Below are positions 42,841 through 52,330 of a stretch of 64,000 nt of DNA, in pieces. Within the stretch, counting starts at the first letter, position 1. Every line of letters starts with the position of its first letter. Both the position numbers and the translations under genes were made by a program. Source of the DNA: an uncultured Bacteroidales bacterium (GTDB lineage Bacteria > Bacteroidota > Bacteroidia > Bacteroidales > Paludibacteraceae); contig ONND01000005.1 of the NCBI GenBank assembly GCA_900319105.1, positions 62,001 through 126,000 on the forward strand. Direction: 5' to 3'. The notes beneath the pieces were generated by a model. That model was not told where the DNA came from, did no database searches, and saw only the letters and a list, made by a program, of their open reading frames with translations.

Positions 42841-43701
42841 ATGATTTTAATTGCAGACAGCGGAAGTACCAAGGTCCATTGGTGTTTAGTGACAGCGAGC
42901 GGACAATGCTCGGATGTCTATACCGATGGAATCAACCCGCTTTTTCAAACCACGATCGCGATGCAGAATAGCATCAGTAACCAACTTCTCCCGCAGATAG
43001 CTCCGCTTCTTTGGGCAGGCACCCTGACGCATGTGTTTTTCTACGGAGCCGGCTGCACGCCCGAGAAGAAAGTGTTTGTCCAAAAAGCTCTTGAAGCCGT
43101 TTTCAAAAAAGCCGAAGTGAGTGTTGAGTCGGATATGCTCGGTGCGGCACGGGGTCTGCTTGGTCATAACGCCGGTGTGGCATGTATCTTGGGCACCGGT
43201 AGCGGCAGTTGCTACTATGACGGTCATGCGATTGACTGGTGTGTTCCTTCTCTGGGATATATCCTCGGCGATGAAGGTTCTGCCGCCGTACTGGGTAAAC
43301 GCTTGGTGGGCGACCTGCTCAAAAACCAGTTGGGCGATGACCTCAAAGAAGCGTTCTTCCGAGAATATGAGACCTCCATGGCGGATATTATCGAAAAAGT
43401 ATATCGCCAGCCTTTTCCAAACCGCTTCCTTGCCAAACTATCAAAGTTCTGCGCGGACCATATAGAGGACAAACGAATCCACGACCTCGTCTATGACCAT
43501 TTTGTGCAGTTCATCCGTCGCAATTTGGTGCAATACCAAGCTTCCGCGCCTATCGGCTATGTCGGTTCGATTGCCTATTACTACAAGCCTATTTTAGAGG
43601 AAGCCATGAAGGCGGAAGGCCTGCCTCTCGGCACCATTCTCAAAGACCCCATTGAGGGACTCAAAGAATACCATAAAGATGCAATAATTCCTACAACATA
43701 A
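42841..43701 (+). CDS. BadF/BadG/BcrA/BcrD-family ATPase, N-acetylglucosamine kinase-like
   Basis: 286 residues from ATG 42841 (MILIADSGSTKVHWCLV), which leaves a 25-nt gap to the promoter; earlier in-frame codons overlap the promoter. ASKHA fold: phosphate-1 ADSGSTKVHW (4-13), phosphate-2 ILGTGSGSCYYDG near 115, adenosine region YVGSIAYYYKPILEEAM near 240. The group phosphorylates amino sugars such as GlcNAc, likely from cell-wall turnover. Monocistronic by spacing. Confidence 0.9.
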   Translation: MILIADSGSTKVHWCLVTASGQCSDVYTDGINPLFQTTIAMQNSISNQLLPQIAPLLWAGTLTHVFFYGAGCTPEKKVFVQKALEAVFKKAEVSVESDMLGAARGLLGHNAGVACILGTGSGSCYYDGHAIDWCVPSLGYILGDEGSAAVLGKRLVGDLLKNQLGDDLKEAFFREYETSMADIIEKVYRQPFPNRFLAKLSKFCADHIEDKRIHDLVYDHFVQFIRRNLVQYQASAPIGYVGSIAYYYKPILEEAMKAEGLPLGTILKDPIEGLKEYHKDAIIPTT

Positions 43702-43740
43702 AATTATAAGCCAAAGTTATTATATTTTTTTGCAGAAAAT

Positions 43741-43771
43741 TTGCATATCTCAGAAATTTGTAGTACCTTTG
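43741..43771 (+). promoter_or_regulatory. Promoter of lipoprotein/LRR operon
   Basis: TTG (43741-43743), 20 bp, TACCTTTG (43764-43771). Confidence 0.85.
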
Positions 43772-43837
43772 CGGCTGAAAATTTGCGATTATAAAGTTGT
43801 CTATATAATTAACTAACTTAAAAATCACATTATCATT

Positions 43838-44593
43838 ATGAAAAAATCATTTATCGGTCTCTTGACTCTCATCGTAGCCATGAGTTTCACTTCTTGTGTA
43901 AAAACGTACTACCAAGTAAGTACTACCAAAGCTGTCAATCCCGGGCAATTTGCTTCCGTAAAAGATGGCTATGTGTATGAAGACAGCAACGTAAAAATCA
44001 TGCTGGATATGTGGGACGAAAACGGAAAAAGCACCTTTGTTCTTGAAAACAAAACAGACAAGAACGTTTATCTGAATTGGGAAAAATCCTCCATTTCGCT
44101 TAATGACACAACATATGCATTGAACGATTTGACCAATTACAACGTACAGCGCTTATCTAATTATTTGCTCATTCCGGCTCATAAAAACAGAAAATTCAGT
44201 TCCTATGATATTGTAGATTCTATTTATCGCATTGAAGGACTGAAGGAGAAAGTAAGACGCTCCGAATCTATGTCGTTCGATGCCAACAAATCGCCGCTCA
44301 CTTTGGGGTACCAAATTACCTATTGCATTGATCAGCAGCAAGGCGAACAAACTATCAATCTTGATTTCTATGTAGCCCAAATTACCAACTATGCGACAAA
44401 ATCATTCTACAAGAAAGAAAAAGTTAACAAAATCGTTAACGGAAAAGTAAAGACAGTAAAGAACTACGTATATGCTGTATCCCCAAAGAACGGATTCTTT
44501 GTAGCATACACTCCTATAAAGAACGATATTTGGCTGAGAAAATGGTACTCTGCGAAGGGAAAGAAGTATTATAAATTTGAAATCAAGCAATAA
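43838..44593 (+). CDS. Hypothetical lipoprotein
   Basis: 251 residues. Signal peptide MKKSFIGLLTLIVAMSFTSC with a lipobox ending at Cys20. The mature part is beta-rich (YVYEDSNVKIMLDMWDENGK, STFVLENKTDKNVYLNWEKS, SSISLNDTTYAL) and recalls a family of Bacteroidales lipoproteins of unknown function. Followed after 3 bp by the LRR protein gene, so they probably share a transcript and perhaps a surface role. Its codon use is more AT-rich than the core genes. Confidence 0.8.
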   Translation: MKKSFIGLLTLIVAMSFTSCVKTYYQVSTTKAVNPGQFASVKDGYVYEDSNVKIMLDMWDENGKSTFVLENKTDKNVYLNWEKSSISLNDTTYALNDLTNYNVQRLSNYLLIPAHKNRKFSSYDIVDSIYRIEGLKEKVRRSESMSFDANKSPLTLGYQITYCIDQQQGEQTINLDFYVAQITNYATKSFYKKEKVNKIVNGKVKTVKNYVYAVSPKNGFFVAYTPIKNDIWLRKWYSAKGKKYYKFEIKQ

Positions 44594-44596
44594 CCC

Positions 44597-46042
44597 ATGA
44601 CTCATTTTTGTAAAAAAATCTATCTATTAGCGGCCGCACTTTGTACGGTCGCTAATATGGTTGCGGCCAAGTATGACATACGCATTGATGGTGTTTACTA
44701 TGCGCTGCAAACAGATGGAAAAGCTATCGTTGTAGCCGGAGATGAAAAATACACCGGCATTGTAACGATCCCTGACGTTATTGAATGTGCAGCAGGAGAC
44801 TATCCTGTAACATCTATTGCGGACAGAGCCTTTGCCGGTTGCAAGGAGTTGAAAGAAATCAATTATGGCACTTCTATCACAACGATAGGCAATCATGCTT
44901 TTCACGGTTGTGAAGGATTGACTCACTTCACTATCTTACCGGGCATCACTTTTATCGACCATTCCGCATTCGAGAACACAGGATTAACAGAAATCGTTAT
45001 TCCCCAATCGATAGCCAATATCGGGAATGCGGTCTGGAAAGGATGCAAAGCGCTGCGCAGTGCTTCAATAGAGAACAAACTTATCGGTGAAGAACAATTT
45101 GCCAACTGCATTTCGTTGGACTCTGCTATTATCTCGGAGAATGTTACTTCCATTAAAAAGAAAGCTTTCTCGCGATGCATTGAACTAAAAACCATAGCCA
45201 TTCCTGCGAGCGTAGAAAAAATCGAACAGGAGGTTTTTACGGCTTGTGAAAAACTACAATCCGCAGTTATTCTAAACAGAACGATTGGAAGCAAACAATT
45301 CGTAGGATGCAAAATGCTGAATCAAATCACCCTATCTGAGGCATTGGCTTCCATTGAAGAAAAAGCCTTTAATGGTTGTCTCGCTATAACAGAGTTTCGC
45401 TCACCGGCTGGGCTGCAGATTATAGGAGATGAAGCATTTATGGCTTGCAGTGGTCTAAAGACGGTAGAACTGGGAGTAACACTAACGCACGTTGGGAAAA
45501 AAGCATTTAGTGGCACTGCTATAGAGCAAATAAAAATTCCCGCTAACATCAAGACATTTGGAAATGCCACTTTCCAAAACTGCAAAAGCTTGCAAAGCGT
45601 TGAATTGGAAAACGCTTGTTTGAGCGAAGGAGAGTTCCAAGGTTGCGATAAACTACAACAAGTGTCATTACATGTGCAGACATATCGTATTCCGAAGAAT
45701 GCCTTTAATGGTTGCACTTCCTTGATCAGCATTCCGTTCCCGCAAGGGATGGCTGTGGTAGAGAATAATGCTTTCCATGCTTGCAAAAGTTTGGAAGAGA
45801 TAACCCTTCCGGCATCTATTGAACAAATTGCTAATGGAGCTTTCTCCGGATGTTCCACACTCAAACATATTCGCTGTTATGCCGTGCAAGTACCGCAGAC
45901 GAGCAGTAATGCCTTCTCCGGTATTTCTAAAGAGGGGCTGCGGATTGAAGTTCCGGCTGAATCCGTTGAACCATATAAATTAGCTGCAGGATGGAAAGCT
46001 TTACAGCCCAAAGAGGGACAGGTTTTCTTTCCTATTGAGTGA
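44597..46042 (+). CDS. Secreted BspA-like leucine-rich repeat protein
   Basis: 481 residues, signal peptide about 1-24 ([19 protein letters not shown]). About sixteen LRR_5 units of roughly 23 residues are visible from residue 55 to 460, with the phrase AFxGCxxLxxIxIPxSVxxI (for example [60 protein letters not shown]). Such proteins form curved surface scaffolds for adhesion. The stop overlaps the region just before the glycosyltransferase start. Confidence 0.93.
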   Translation: MTHFCKKIYLLAAALCTVANMVAAKYDIRIDGVYYALQTDGKAIVVAGDEKYTGIVTIPDVIECAAGDYPVTSIADRAFAGCKELKEINYGTSITTIGNHAFHGCEGLTHFTILPGITFIDHSAFENTGLTEIVIPQSIANIGNAVWKGCKALRSASIENKLIGEEQFANCISLDSAIISENVTSIKKKAFSRCIELKTIAIPASVEKIEQEVFTACEKLQSAVILNRTIGSKQFVGCKMLNQITLSEALASIEEKAFNGCLAITEFRSPAGLQIIGDEAFMACSGLKTVELGVTLTHVGKKAFSGTAIEQIKIPANIKTFGNATFQNCKSLQSVELENACLSEGEFQGCDKLQQVSLHVQTYRIPKNAFNGCTSLISIPFPQGMAVVENNAFHACKSLEEITLPASIEQIANGAFSGCSTLKHIRCYAVQVPQTSSNAFSGISKEGLRIEVPAESVEPYKLAAGWKALQPKEGQVFFPIE

Positions 46043-46053
46043 CAAATAGCATT

Positions 46054-47481
46054 ATGATATCCACTTTTTATTTACCGGGCAGAGTATGCTCGACGAAGGC
46101 GATCAAAGAAATAGCAGAAAAAGCCTCAGCGCAGTACACGATGATCTGTCTCAAGCCCGACATCGAATGGGTGTATTTGGGACAAGAGCGAATGATCCAA
46201 GTACTGGAAATGACCGGCGCAACGATGGTCTATGCCGATCATTTCAATAAAGTACAAAGGGACCATGTACAAAGTACAAAGGAAGAGTTATGGGACATTT
46301 CCGAAGCTCCGGTCATTGACTACCAAATAGGTGCGTTGCGCGATGACTTCGATTTCGGTGCGGTACTGCTGTGGGACACCCAAAAACTGAAATCCATTGT
46401 CTCACAGATGGACACCGAGTATGAGTTCGGCGGATTGTACGACTTGCGATTGAGAGCCACGGAAAGTGACCAAGGGACAAAGGACCAAGTACCATTAGTC
46501 CATATTCCCGAATACCTCTATTATGAGGTAGAAAACGACACCCGTAAGTCCGGAGAGAAACTCTTCGACTATGTCGATCCGCGCAACAGAGCTGTTCAGA
46601 TAGAGATGGAAGCGTGTGTTACGGCGCACCTCAAGCGCATTGGAGCTTACCTCCAACCCGGCGAGTACAAGACTCTTCCTCAAGCCGGAGAATACCCTGT
46701 AACGGCAAGTGTTATCATTCCTTGCAAGAACCGTGTTAAGACCATCGCCGATGCCATTCATTCGGCTCTGAGCCAAAAAGTGCGCGCTCCCTACTCCTTC
46801 AATGTTATCGTGGTCGATGATAACTCCACCGATGGTACCGCTCAGAAAATACAAGAATTGATGAATGGTGACGCTTCGCTTAATGGTGCGAATGGTGAAT
46901 TGATTTATATTGTCCAGGACAAGACCTGGCATGCGATCGGCGGCAACTGGAACGTGGCGATTCATGACCCGCGGTGCGGCAAGTATGCCATTCAGTTGGA
47001 TAGCGACGATACCTATTTCGACGAGAACACCGTGCAGAAATTCATCGACACCTTCGCCGGTTTAGACCCGGAGCAAGACAGCCATGCGACGCCTAAGTAC
47101 GGCATGGTCATCGGTACGTATCAATTAACCAACATGGCCGGTGAGATCTTGCCTCCGGGCGTGATTGACCACCGCGAGTGGACGGACGATAACGGACGTA
47201 ACAACGCTCTCCGCATCAACGGTTTAGGTGCTCCGCGTGGCTTCTATGTGCCACTCCTGCGAACGATAAATTACCCGACAACGAAGTACGGCGAGGACTA
47301 TGCTGTTGGTTTGCGCATCAGTCGTGACTATCCTATCGGACGTATCTACGACGTCGTCTATAACTGCCGTCGATGGGAAGATAATTCCGATGCCAACTGC
47401 GACATAGTCGCCATGAACCGTAACAACTGGTACAAGGATCGCTTGCGCACTTTTGAACTCTTGGCTCGGATTAGGGGTTAG
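46054..47481 (+). CDS. Family 2 glycosyltransferase with N-terminal extension
   Basis: 475 residues from ATG 46054 ([15 protein letters not shown]); a GTG 15 bp upstream overlaps the LRR stop and is a weaker choice. Residues 1-200 form a domain without clear match; residues about 215-470 are a GT-A domain ([60 protein letters not shown] with the metal DSDD). Two 7-bp arrays are in frame in the N-terminal half ([23 protein letters not shown]) and a weaker one lies in the GT domain. Followed by SpoIID and methyltransferase genes, a conserved neighbourhood in Bacteroidales. Confidence 0.85.
   Translation: MISTFYLPGRVCSTKAIKEIAEKASAQYTMICLKPDIEWVYLGQERMIQVLEMTGATMVYADHFNKVQRDHVQSTKEELWDISEAPVIDYQIGALRDDFDFGAVLLWDTQKLKSIVSQMDTEYEFGGLYDLRLRATESDQGTKDQVPLVHIPEYLYYEVENDTRKSGEKLFDYVDPRNRAVQIEMEACVTAHLKRIGAYLQPGEYKTLPQAGEYPVTASVIIPCKNRVKTIADAIHSALSQKVRAPYSFNVIVVDDNSTDGTAQKIQELMNGDASLNGANGELIYIVQDKTWHAIGGNWNVAIHDPRCGKYAIQLDSDDTYFDENTVQKFIDTFAGLDPEQDSHATPKYGMVIGTYQLTNMAGEILPPGVIDHREWTDDNGRNNALRINGLGAPRGFYVPLLRTINYPTTKYGEDYAVGLRISRDYPIGRIYDVVYNCRRWEDNSDANCDIVAMNRNNWYKDRLRTFELLARIRG
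46251..46284. repeat. 7-bp tandem array (GTACAAA) in glycosyltransferase gene
   Basis: GTACAAA, GGGACCAT, GTACAAA, GTACAAA, GG; encodes [10 protein letters not shown]. Confidence 0.88.
46464..46497. repeat. 7-bp tandem array (GGACCAA type) in glycosyltransferase gene
   Basis: AGTGACC, AAGGGAC, AAAGGACC, AAGTACC; encodes [11 protein letters not shown]. Confidence 0.75.
46863..46900. repeat. Possible degenerate 7-bp array (AATGGTG) in glycosyltransferase gene
   Basis: Three AATGGTG words spaced by unrelated bases; encodes [13 protein letters not shown]. Confidence 0.4.
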
Positions 47482-47490
47482 TGGATTAGT
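47466..47490. repeat. 7-bp tandem array (GGATTAG) at glycosyltransferase-SpoIID junction
   Basis: GGATTAG, GGGTTAG, TGGATTAG, TG. Supplies the upstream stop codon and the GTG start of the next gene. Confidence 0.7.
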
Positions 47491-48517
47491 GAAGATTAAA
47501 GTAGGCATATTAACTGCACCGCACATTGAGTTCGAACAGCGCGAAAAAACGTTCGTGTTGAAGAACGTGCGGATCGGTATCGGTTTCCACTGGGATCGTT
47601 ATGAGGACCAGGAGTTCGCTGGGGAATTGGAAATCCGCGACAACCCCGATGGTACACAAACCGCGATCAACACCATTGATTTGGAAGACTATCTCTGCTC
47701 GGTCATCAGTTCAGAGATGAGTGCGAACAGTCCGATGGAGTTGCTCAAAGCCCACGCGGTCATCAGCCGCTCTTGGGCGATACGTGCCATGGAGCACCCG
47801 AATCATGAGGGGTTTCATGTTTGTGCTGACGATCATTGCCAGCGGTACGAAGGACTGAGACGGATAAATGAGCGCGCCGTTGAAGCCGTCTGTGCAACCA
47901 AGGGACAGGTGTTGGTAAGTACCAAGGGACTAAGTACCAAGGAAGAGATTTGCGACTGCCGGTATTATAAATGTTGCGGCGGACGAACCGAAGTATGGCG
48001 GACGTGCTGGGAAGATATAGACGTACCGTATATTCAGTCCGTTCCATGCGACTGGTGCAAATCTCCTTCGCCCCAAGTACTGCGTCTCGTGCTCAATGAC
48101 TATGACCAAGAGACCAAGGATTTTCGGGACTGGAAGGTCACCTATACTGCCGACGAACTGAGCGAGATCATTCGCACCAAGTCCGGTATCGATTTCGGAG
48201 AGATCATCGGTCTTATTCCCCTCAAACGAGGTGCTTCTGGACGTATCTACGAACTGAAAATCGTAGGTACGAAACGCACCGAGGTCATCGGCAAAGAGTT
48301 AAAAATACGTCTTTGGCTATCGAAAAGCTGTCTCTATAGTTCCTGGTTTGAAGTGGAGCACGAGAACGGGGTATGGACGCTCATCGGCCATGGTTGGGGT
48401 CACGGCGCAGGGTTGTGCCAGATCGGTGCTGCCGTGATGGCAAGCGAAGGTAAGACGTACGAAGAAATTCTACAATACTACTATCATGGTGCAAGACTTG
48501 GCGTTGCAGCGCAATAA
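47489..48517 (+). CDS. SpoIID/LytB-domain protein
   Basis: 342 residues from GTG 47489 (VKIKVGILTAPHIEFEQREK); no ATG is available near, and the TTG at 47453 lies inside the upstream gene. The SpoIID domain spans about 60-340: NTIDLEDYLCSVISSEMSAN, ELLKAHAVISRSWAIRAMEH (the conserved KAQAVAARSY-like segment), and HGWGHGAGLCQIGAAVMASE. SpoIID enzymes are lytic transglycosylases acting on peptide-free peptidoglycan. No signal peptide is visible, odd for a wall enzyme. A 7-bp array encodes LVSTKGLSTKEE near 150. Confidence 0.88.
   Translation: MKIKVGILTAPHIEFEQREKTFVLKNVRIGIGFHWDRYEDQEFAGELEIRDNPDGTQTAINTIDLEDYLCSVISSEMSANSPMELLKAHAVISRSWAIRAMEHPNHEGFHVCADDHCQRYEGLRRINERAVEAVCATKGQVLVSTKGLSTKEEICDCRYYKCCGGRTEVWRTCWEDIDVPYIQSVPCDWCKSPSPQVLRLVLNDYDQETKDFRDWKVTYTADELSEIIRTKSGIDFGEIIGLIPLKRGASGRIYELKIVGTKRTEVIGKELKIRLWLSKSCLYSSWFEVEHENGVWTLIGHGWGHGAGLCQIGAAVMASEGKTYEEILQYYYHGARLGVAAQ
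47913..47943. repeat. 7-bp tandem array (AAGTACC) in spoIID-like gene
   Basis: AAGTACC, AAGGGACT, AAGTACC, AAGG; encodes STKGLSTKE. Confidence 0.85.
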
Positions 48518-49604
48518 ATACAAGCACCTCTCCGACGACGAATGGCGATGGTTCTTGCAGCAAGTCGAGGGTCGCGAACGAACGGCAGACAAACTGCCTT
48601 CTTTTGCCGCCATCGAGGATTGGTGGTATCCCGTGCGACTGAGTTGCGAGCAGTGCTCCTCGGAACTTGCTGCCAGGTATAAAGCAAGCCTTGTTAGCGG
48701 CAACAGGATGGTTGATCTGACAGGCGGCTATGGAGTAGATACGTACTTCATGAGCGAACAATTCCAACATACAGACTATGTTGAGCAAAATAGCGAACTA
48801 TGCCGCATTGCCGAGCATAATTTCGCCCAAAAGCCTATATCTATTCACAACTCCACCGCCGAAGACTTTCTCAATACCGCAAGTTTGTATGACCTTATTT
48901 TTCTTGATCCAGCGCGGCGAGACAGTCATGGAGGCAAGGTCTTCCGGCTCGAAGACTGTACACCGAATGTAGTAGAACTACTCCCTGTTTTATTGCAACA
49001 CAGCAAGCGACTGATGATCAAACTGTCACCCATGCTGGATCTGACGCAAGCCGTCAACGCCTTGTCGCAAGTGACTTGGGACATTTATGTCGTCGCCATT
49101 AAGAATGAGGTCAAGGAAGTGCTGCTGTTGAGCGGAGGTTCGGGACAGATCACAGCAATCGATCTCTCACATCCCAAACAGGCGTTTACTTTCACAAGAG
49201 AGGAAGAGGCTGCCAGCGAAGCGGTCTGTCAGCCAGGAGGGCGGTCTGTATTCTGTCAGGCGCAGTCGGTCTATCTCTACGAGCCCAATGCCGCGATACT
49301 CAAAGCCGGCGCGTATAAGTTAGTGGGAGAGCGGTTCGGGTTGCATAAATTAGATATCAACACCCACCTCTATACCTCCGAGACACTCGTGGAGAATTTT
49401 CCCGGACGAGTATGGAAGATTCTGGAGCAGTTACCAAATCACAAATTACAAATCACAAATGCGAACGTTCTCGTGCGCAATTATCCGCTGACAGCAGAGC
49501 AACTCAAGAAAAAACTGCACCTCCGCGATGGAGGTACAGAGTATATCATTGGATGCAGAGTGAATGGCAAGCCCACGGTTCTTCTTGCCGAACGATGCCA
49601 CTAA
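48486..49604 (+). CDS. Class I SAM-dependent methyltransferase with THUMP-like domain
   Basis: 372 residues; starts inside the SpoIID gene (32-bp overlap). The N-terminal helical part leads to a Rossmann methyltransferase core: MVDLTGGYGVDTYFMSEQF near 78-96 (SAM motif I), DLIFLDPARRDSHGGKVFRL near 135 (motif IV, DPAR), then a C-terminal THUMP-like/ferredoxin-like domain. This matches the Bacteroidota PG_1098-type family, probably an RNA methyltransferase; substrate unknown. A family C palindrome encodes CQPGGRSVFCQAQS near 250 and a 7-bp array encodes NHKLQITNANV near 320. Confidence 0.88.
   Translation: MVQDLALQRNKYKHLSDDEWRWFLQQVEGRERTADKLPSFAAIEDWWYPVRLSCEQCSSELAARYKASLVSGNRMVDLTGGYGVDTYFMSEQFQHTDYVEQNSELCRIAEHNFAQKPISIHNSTAEDFLNTASLYDLIFLDPARRDSHGGKVFRLEDCTPNVVELLPVLLQHSKRLMIKLSPMLDLTQAVNALSQVTWDIYVVAIKNEVKEVLLLSGGSGQITAIDLSHPKQAFTFTREEEAASEAVCQPGGRSVFCQAQSVYLYEPNAAILKAGAYKLVGERFGLHKLDINTHLYTSETLVENFPGRVWKILEQLPNHKLQITNANVLVRNYPLTAEQLKKKLHLRDGGTEYIIGCRVNGKPTVLLAERCH
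49222..49260. repeat. Family C palindrome in methyltransferase gene
   Basis: GGTCTGTCAGCC, AGGAGGGC, GGTCTGTATTCTGTCAGG: the reverse orientation of the family consensus. Confidence 0.7.
49433..49461. repeat. 7-bp tandem array (CAAATCA) in methyltransferase gene
   Basis: CAAATCA, CAAATTA, CAAATCA, CAAATGC; encodes NHKLQITNAN. Same words as in htrA at 17190. Confidence 0.88.
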
Positions 49605-49607
49605 CTT

Positions 49608-50444
49608 CTACCCAAGAGGGTTGAAGATATCCATTCCAAAGGCAGACGTGAACGCGTCTGCTTTTTTCAGGTTTTCAGCTGTATCGAGTTGTACGCCTTG
49701 CGCCTTCGGAGACATCAGCAAGATGCGGTCGCTTAACGCGAGCGCGAGATCCAATTCGTGCGTAGAAATGAGGATGGTCTTGCCTTGCTCATGAGCCAGT
49801 TTGCGTAAAAGGCGTAGGATCAATATACGGTGTGGCAGATCCAGGTGTGCCGTAGGTTCATCGAGCAGGATGATCGGTGTCTGCTGCGCCAACGCTTTCG
49901 CGATGAGGATGCGTTGTTTCTCGCCATCCGAATGGGCGTTGAAGAAAGACTGCCCTACGGGCTGACCGAACTCAGACTGACCGGCTTCGCCTGACGAAGC
50001 GAAGCCCACCTGCTGTAATGATTCGACAATGATGTGTTCGTCTTCGTCAGTCAAGCCGTCGAGGAAAGAGGTATACGGATAGCGTCCCATCGCCACGACA
50101 TCATGAACCGTCGTGTTCTCCAATGACAGCCGCTCCGTCAGAACCAAAGCGATGCTTTTAGATCGCTCGCTTTGCTCGCTGACGGAAGACAGACCGTCCT
50201 TCGGACTGACAGACCGCTCCGCTGACAGACTAAAAGTACCGTTCAGAGGCGGTTGGAGTCCGGCAAGCGTACGGAGCAAGGTCGATTTGCCGCAGCCGTT
50301 GGGGCCCAACATACAAACCATCTCACCTTCATAGAGTGAGAAACTCAAACCGGATTGAATGACTGCCTCGCGAGAATGGCGGTCTCCGCCAACTCGCCGG
50401 TAGCCGATACTCAGGTTATTCGTAGAAATAGACTCGTTGGACAC
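49608..50444 (-). CDS. ABC transporter ATPase (FecE/BtuD type)
   Basis: 278 residues. Walker A GPNGCGKSTLLRTLAG near 49-64, Q-loop region IALVLTERLSLENTTVHDVV, signature HSDGEKQRILIAKALA (usually LSGGQ-like) and Walker B IILLDEPTAHLD near 205. Best fit is the iron-siderophore/vitamin B12 importer class, but no permease or binding protein gene is adjacent, so partners must be elsewhere. Family C repeats are inserted twice: SVSPKDGLSSVS between Walker A and the Q-loop (about 79-95), and GQSEFGQPVGQSFFNAHSD right before the signature. Whether the second is tolerated is a fair question. Overlaps the MurF-Alr 3' end by 29 bp. Confidence 0.88.
   Translation of the reverse strand: MSNESISTNNLSIGYRRVGGDRHSREAVIQSGLSFSLYEGEMVCMLGPNGCGKSTLLRTLAGLQPPLNGTFSLSAERSVSPKDGLSSVSEQSERSKSIALVLTERLSLENTTVHDVVAMGRYPYTSFLDGLTDEDEHIIVESLQQVGFASSGEAGQSEFGQPVGQSFFNAHSDGEKQRILIAKALAQQTPIILLDEPTAHLDLPHRILILRLLRKLAHEQGKTILISTHELDLALALSDRILLMSPKAQGVQLDTAENLKKADAFTSAFGMDIFNPLG
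49947..49982. repeat. Family C palindrome next to the ABC signature motif
   Basis: AGACTGCCCTACGGGCTGAC, then CGAACTCAGACTGACC; hairpin GCCC-TAC-GGGC. Four differences over 33 positions from the copy at 60449. Confidence 0.8.
50179..50230. repeat. Family C palindrome in ABC ATPase gene
   Basis: CTGACGGAAGACAGACCG, hairpin GTCC-TTC-GGAC, CTGACAGACCGCTCC, GCTGACAGAC. Encodes SVSPKDGLSSVS in the same frame as in ArgS. Confidence 0.88.
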
Positions 50445-52308
50445 GACGGGAGACAGATGTTAAGATTTCGTATGTGATCGTACCGAGTTTATCGGCCAGT
50501 TCCTGTAGCGGCAGTTTATCGCCGAAGATCTCCACGGCGTCACCGGGTTGGGCGTCGGTGCCGGTTACATCGATCATGGCTTGGTCCATGCAGACGTTTC
50601 CGACGACCGGACAGCGCTTGCCGCGAACGAGCACCTCGCCGCCGTAGTTAGAGAACCGGCGGTCAAAACCGTCGGCATAGCCGATTGGTATCACAGCGAT
50701 CGTGCGGTCCTCGCCGAGTTTTGTATGCCGTCCATAGCCGATAGTCTCACCCGCACGCACGGTTTTGACAGAAAGGATTGTCGTGCGCAGTGTACACACG
50801 TTGCGTAAGTGTGCACCAGCGAAGGAGAAACCATACAAACCTATTCCGAGACGGCACATGTCGAACTGGTAAGCGCTGAACCGCTCTATTCCCGCCGAGT
50901 TCAGAATATGCTTGAATACCTTTGTACTTAGTCCCTTGTCACTTAGTCCCTTTATTAGTTCCTCGGCACAGGCGTCGAAATAACGAATCTGCGAGAGGGT
51001 GAAGTCGTCAAACTGAGGTTCGTCGCTTCCTGCGAGATGGGAGAAGACAGACGCCACACGTACAGCATTTGTAGCCTTGAGGCGTTCGATGAGCGATGGC
51101 ATCTCTTCTTTATAGAAGCCCAGACGGTGCATGCCGCTGTCGATCTTCACGTGGATCGGGAAATGTTCCAGCCCCTTTGCTTCGGCGGCACCGATAATAT
51201 TCTCCAGCGAGGCGAAGGAATATACGTTCGGCTCGAGGTTGTTCTCGATGATCAAGTCCAAGGCCGCCACTTCGGGATCCATGATGATAATAGGAAGTGT
51301 GATTCCTGCGCGGCGCAACTCCACCCCTTCGTCTGCGACGGCAACTGCCAGGTAATCCACCATTCCGCTCTTCTGCAGTGCCTTGCTCACTTCCACACTT
51401 CCCGCACCATAAGCGAACGCCTTGACCATGCAGGTCAGTTTGGTTTCGGGCTTAAGGAGACTCCGGAAGTAACGCACGTTGTCCACGAGCGCCGAGAGGT
51501 TGACCGACAGCACCGTTTCGTGCGTCTGATGCAGGATTCTCGCAGCGATGGTCTCCTCGTCGTAGCCTAACGCCCGCAGCACGGCCGCACAAGTGCGTGC
51601 GTTCTGGTGCGTCGGATCTTCGATGACGGTCTGCGCATGCGCAAAGAGTTTCATTTTCTCTTCGCGCTTCTGCTCCAACGATGCGAAGTTCTCATCGTGC
51701 TCATGACCGATATAGGTGACGACGCCTATCGTCGGACGGATAATACGCTCCAGTTTGGACATCTCCCCGGGCTGCGAGATACCTGCCTCAAAGAGACACA
51801 GCACTGGCTTGGGCTTGCTCATCTTGGCTTGCAGTTCTTCACGGCCGGTCAGTTGCCAAACCGAGAGAGGAACACCTATCTGCGAGTTGTAGGACTTAGG
51901 CGAACGAATGATTGTATAGTCGTCCTTGAGCAACTGGTAGAGCCATTCTTTAACCACCGTCTTTCCGTTCGAACCGGTAATACCGATGACCGTACCGTTG
52001 AACTGCGAACGCACGTACGCTGCGAGTGCTTGCAAGGCCTCCAACGCATTTCCCGTCACGAACGCCTGCACACCCTTGGCCTGCAATTCGGGGATATACT
52101 TGGCACCGTCATTCTTTTCGGTCTTGATAGCAAAAAACAAAGTCTGGGATGCCTTTGTACTTTGTACCTTGTCCTTTGTACATTGTACATTGCTCCCTTG
52201 TACATCCAACTGGCGACTATCCGTCAGCAGATAACGGATCTCCAAATTATCATCGCCGCTGACGGAGGCTACAGAGCCTATTGCTTGTTTTATTTCCGAT
52301 AGTTTCAT
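50416..52308 (-). CDS. MurF-alanine racemase fusion with eroded MurF part
   Basis: 630 residues from ATG 52308 (MKLSEIKQAIGSVASVSGDD). Bacteroidota normally have a MurF-Alr fusion of about 820-840 residues. Here residues 1-255 hold the MurF N-terminal and part of the ATPase domain (GITGSNGKTVVKEW P-loop near 115; SPKSYNSQIGVPLSVW; PTIGVVTYIGHEHDENFASL), but after RTCAAVLRALGYDEETIAAR the text goes straight to Alr, so the end of the ATPase domain and the whole C-terminal ligase domain are missing in frame. The Alr part (about 262-630) is complete: PLP lysine in MVKAFAYGAG, GYGRHTKL with the Tyr base, VGNVCMDQAMIDVTG. MurF activity is doubtful. Two 7-bp arrays are in frame. Confidence 0.9.
   Translation of the reverse strand: MKLSEIKQAIGSVASVSGDDNLEIRYLLTDSRQLDVQGSNVQCTKDKVQSTKASQTLFFAIKTEKNDGAKYIPELQAKGVQAFVTGNALEALQALAAYVRSQFNGTVIGITGSNGKTVVKEWLYQLLKDDYTIIRSPKSYNSQIGVPLSVWQLTGREELQAKMSKPKPVLCLFEAGISQPGEMSKLERIIRPTIGVVTYIGHEHDENFASLEQKREEKMKLFAHAQTVIEDPTHQNARTCAAVLRALGYDEETIAARILHQTHETVLSVNLSALVDNVRYFRSLLKPETKLTCMVKAFAYGAGSVEVSKALQKSGMVDYLAVAVADEGVELRRAGITLPIIIMDPEVAALDLIIENNLEPNVYSFASLENIIGAAEAKGLEHFPIHVKIDSGMHRLGFYKEEMPSLIERLKATNAVRVASVFSHLAGSDEPQFDDFTLSQIRYFDACAEELIKGLSDKGLSTKVFKHILNSAGIERFSAYQFDMCRLGIGLYGFSFAGAHLRNVCTLRTTILSVKTVRAGETIGYGRHTKLGEDRTIAVIPIGYADGFDRRFSNYGGEVLVRGKRCPVVGNVCMDQAMIDVTGTDAQPGDAVEIFGDKLPLQELADKLGTITYEILTSVSRRVQRVYFYE
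50918..50955. repeat. 7-bp tandem array in alr part
   Basis: GTACTTA, GTCCCTT, GTCACTTA, GTCCCTT; encodes KGLSDKGLSTK on the minus strand. Confidence 0.85.
52153..52206. repeat. 7-bp tandem array in murF part
   Basis: GTACTTT, GTACCTT, GTCCTTT, GTACATT, GTACATT, GCTCCCTT, GTACATC: seven units. Encodes VQGSNVQCTKDKVQSTKAS on the minus strand. Confidence 0.92.
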
Positions 52309-52330
52309 TTCAAAAAAACCTTTGCGGCTG

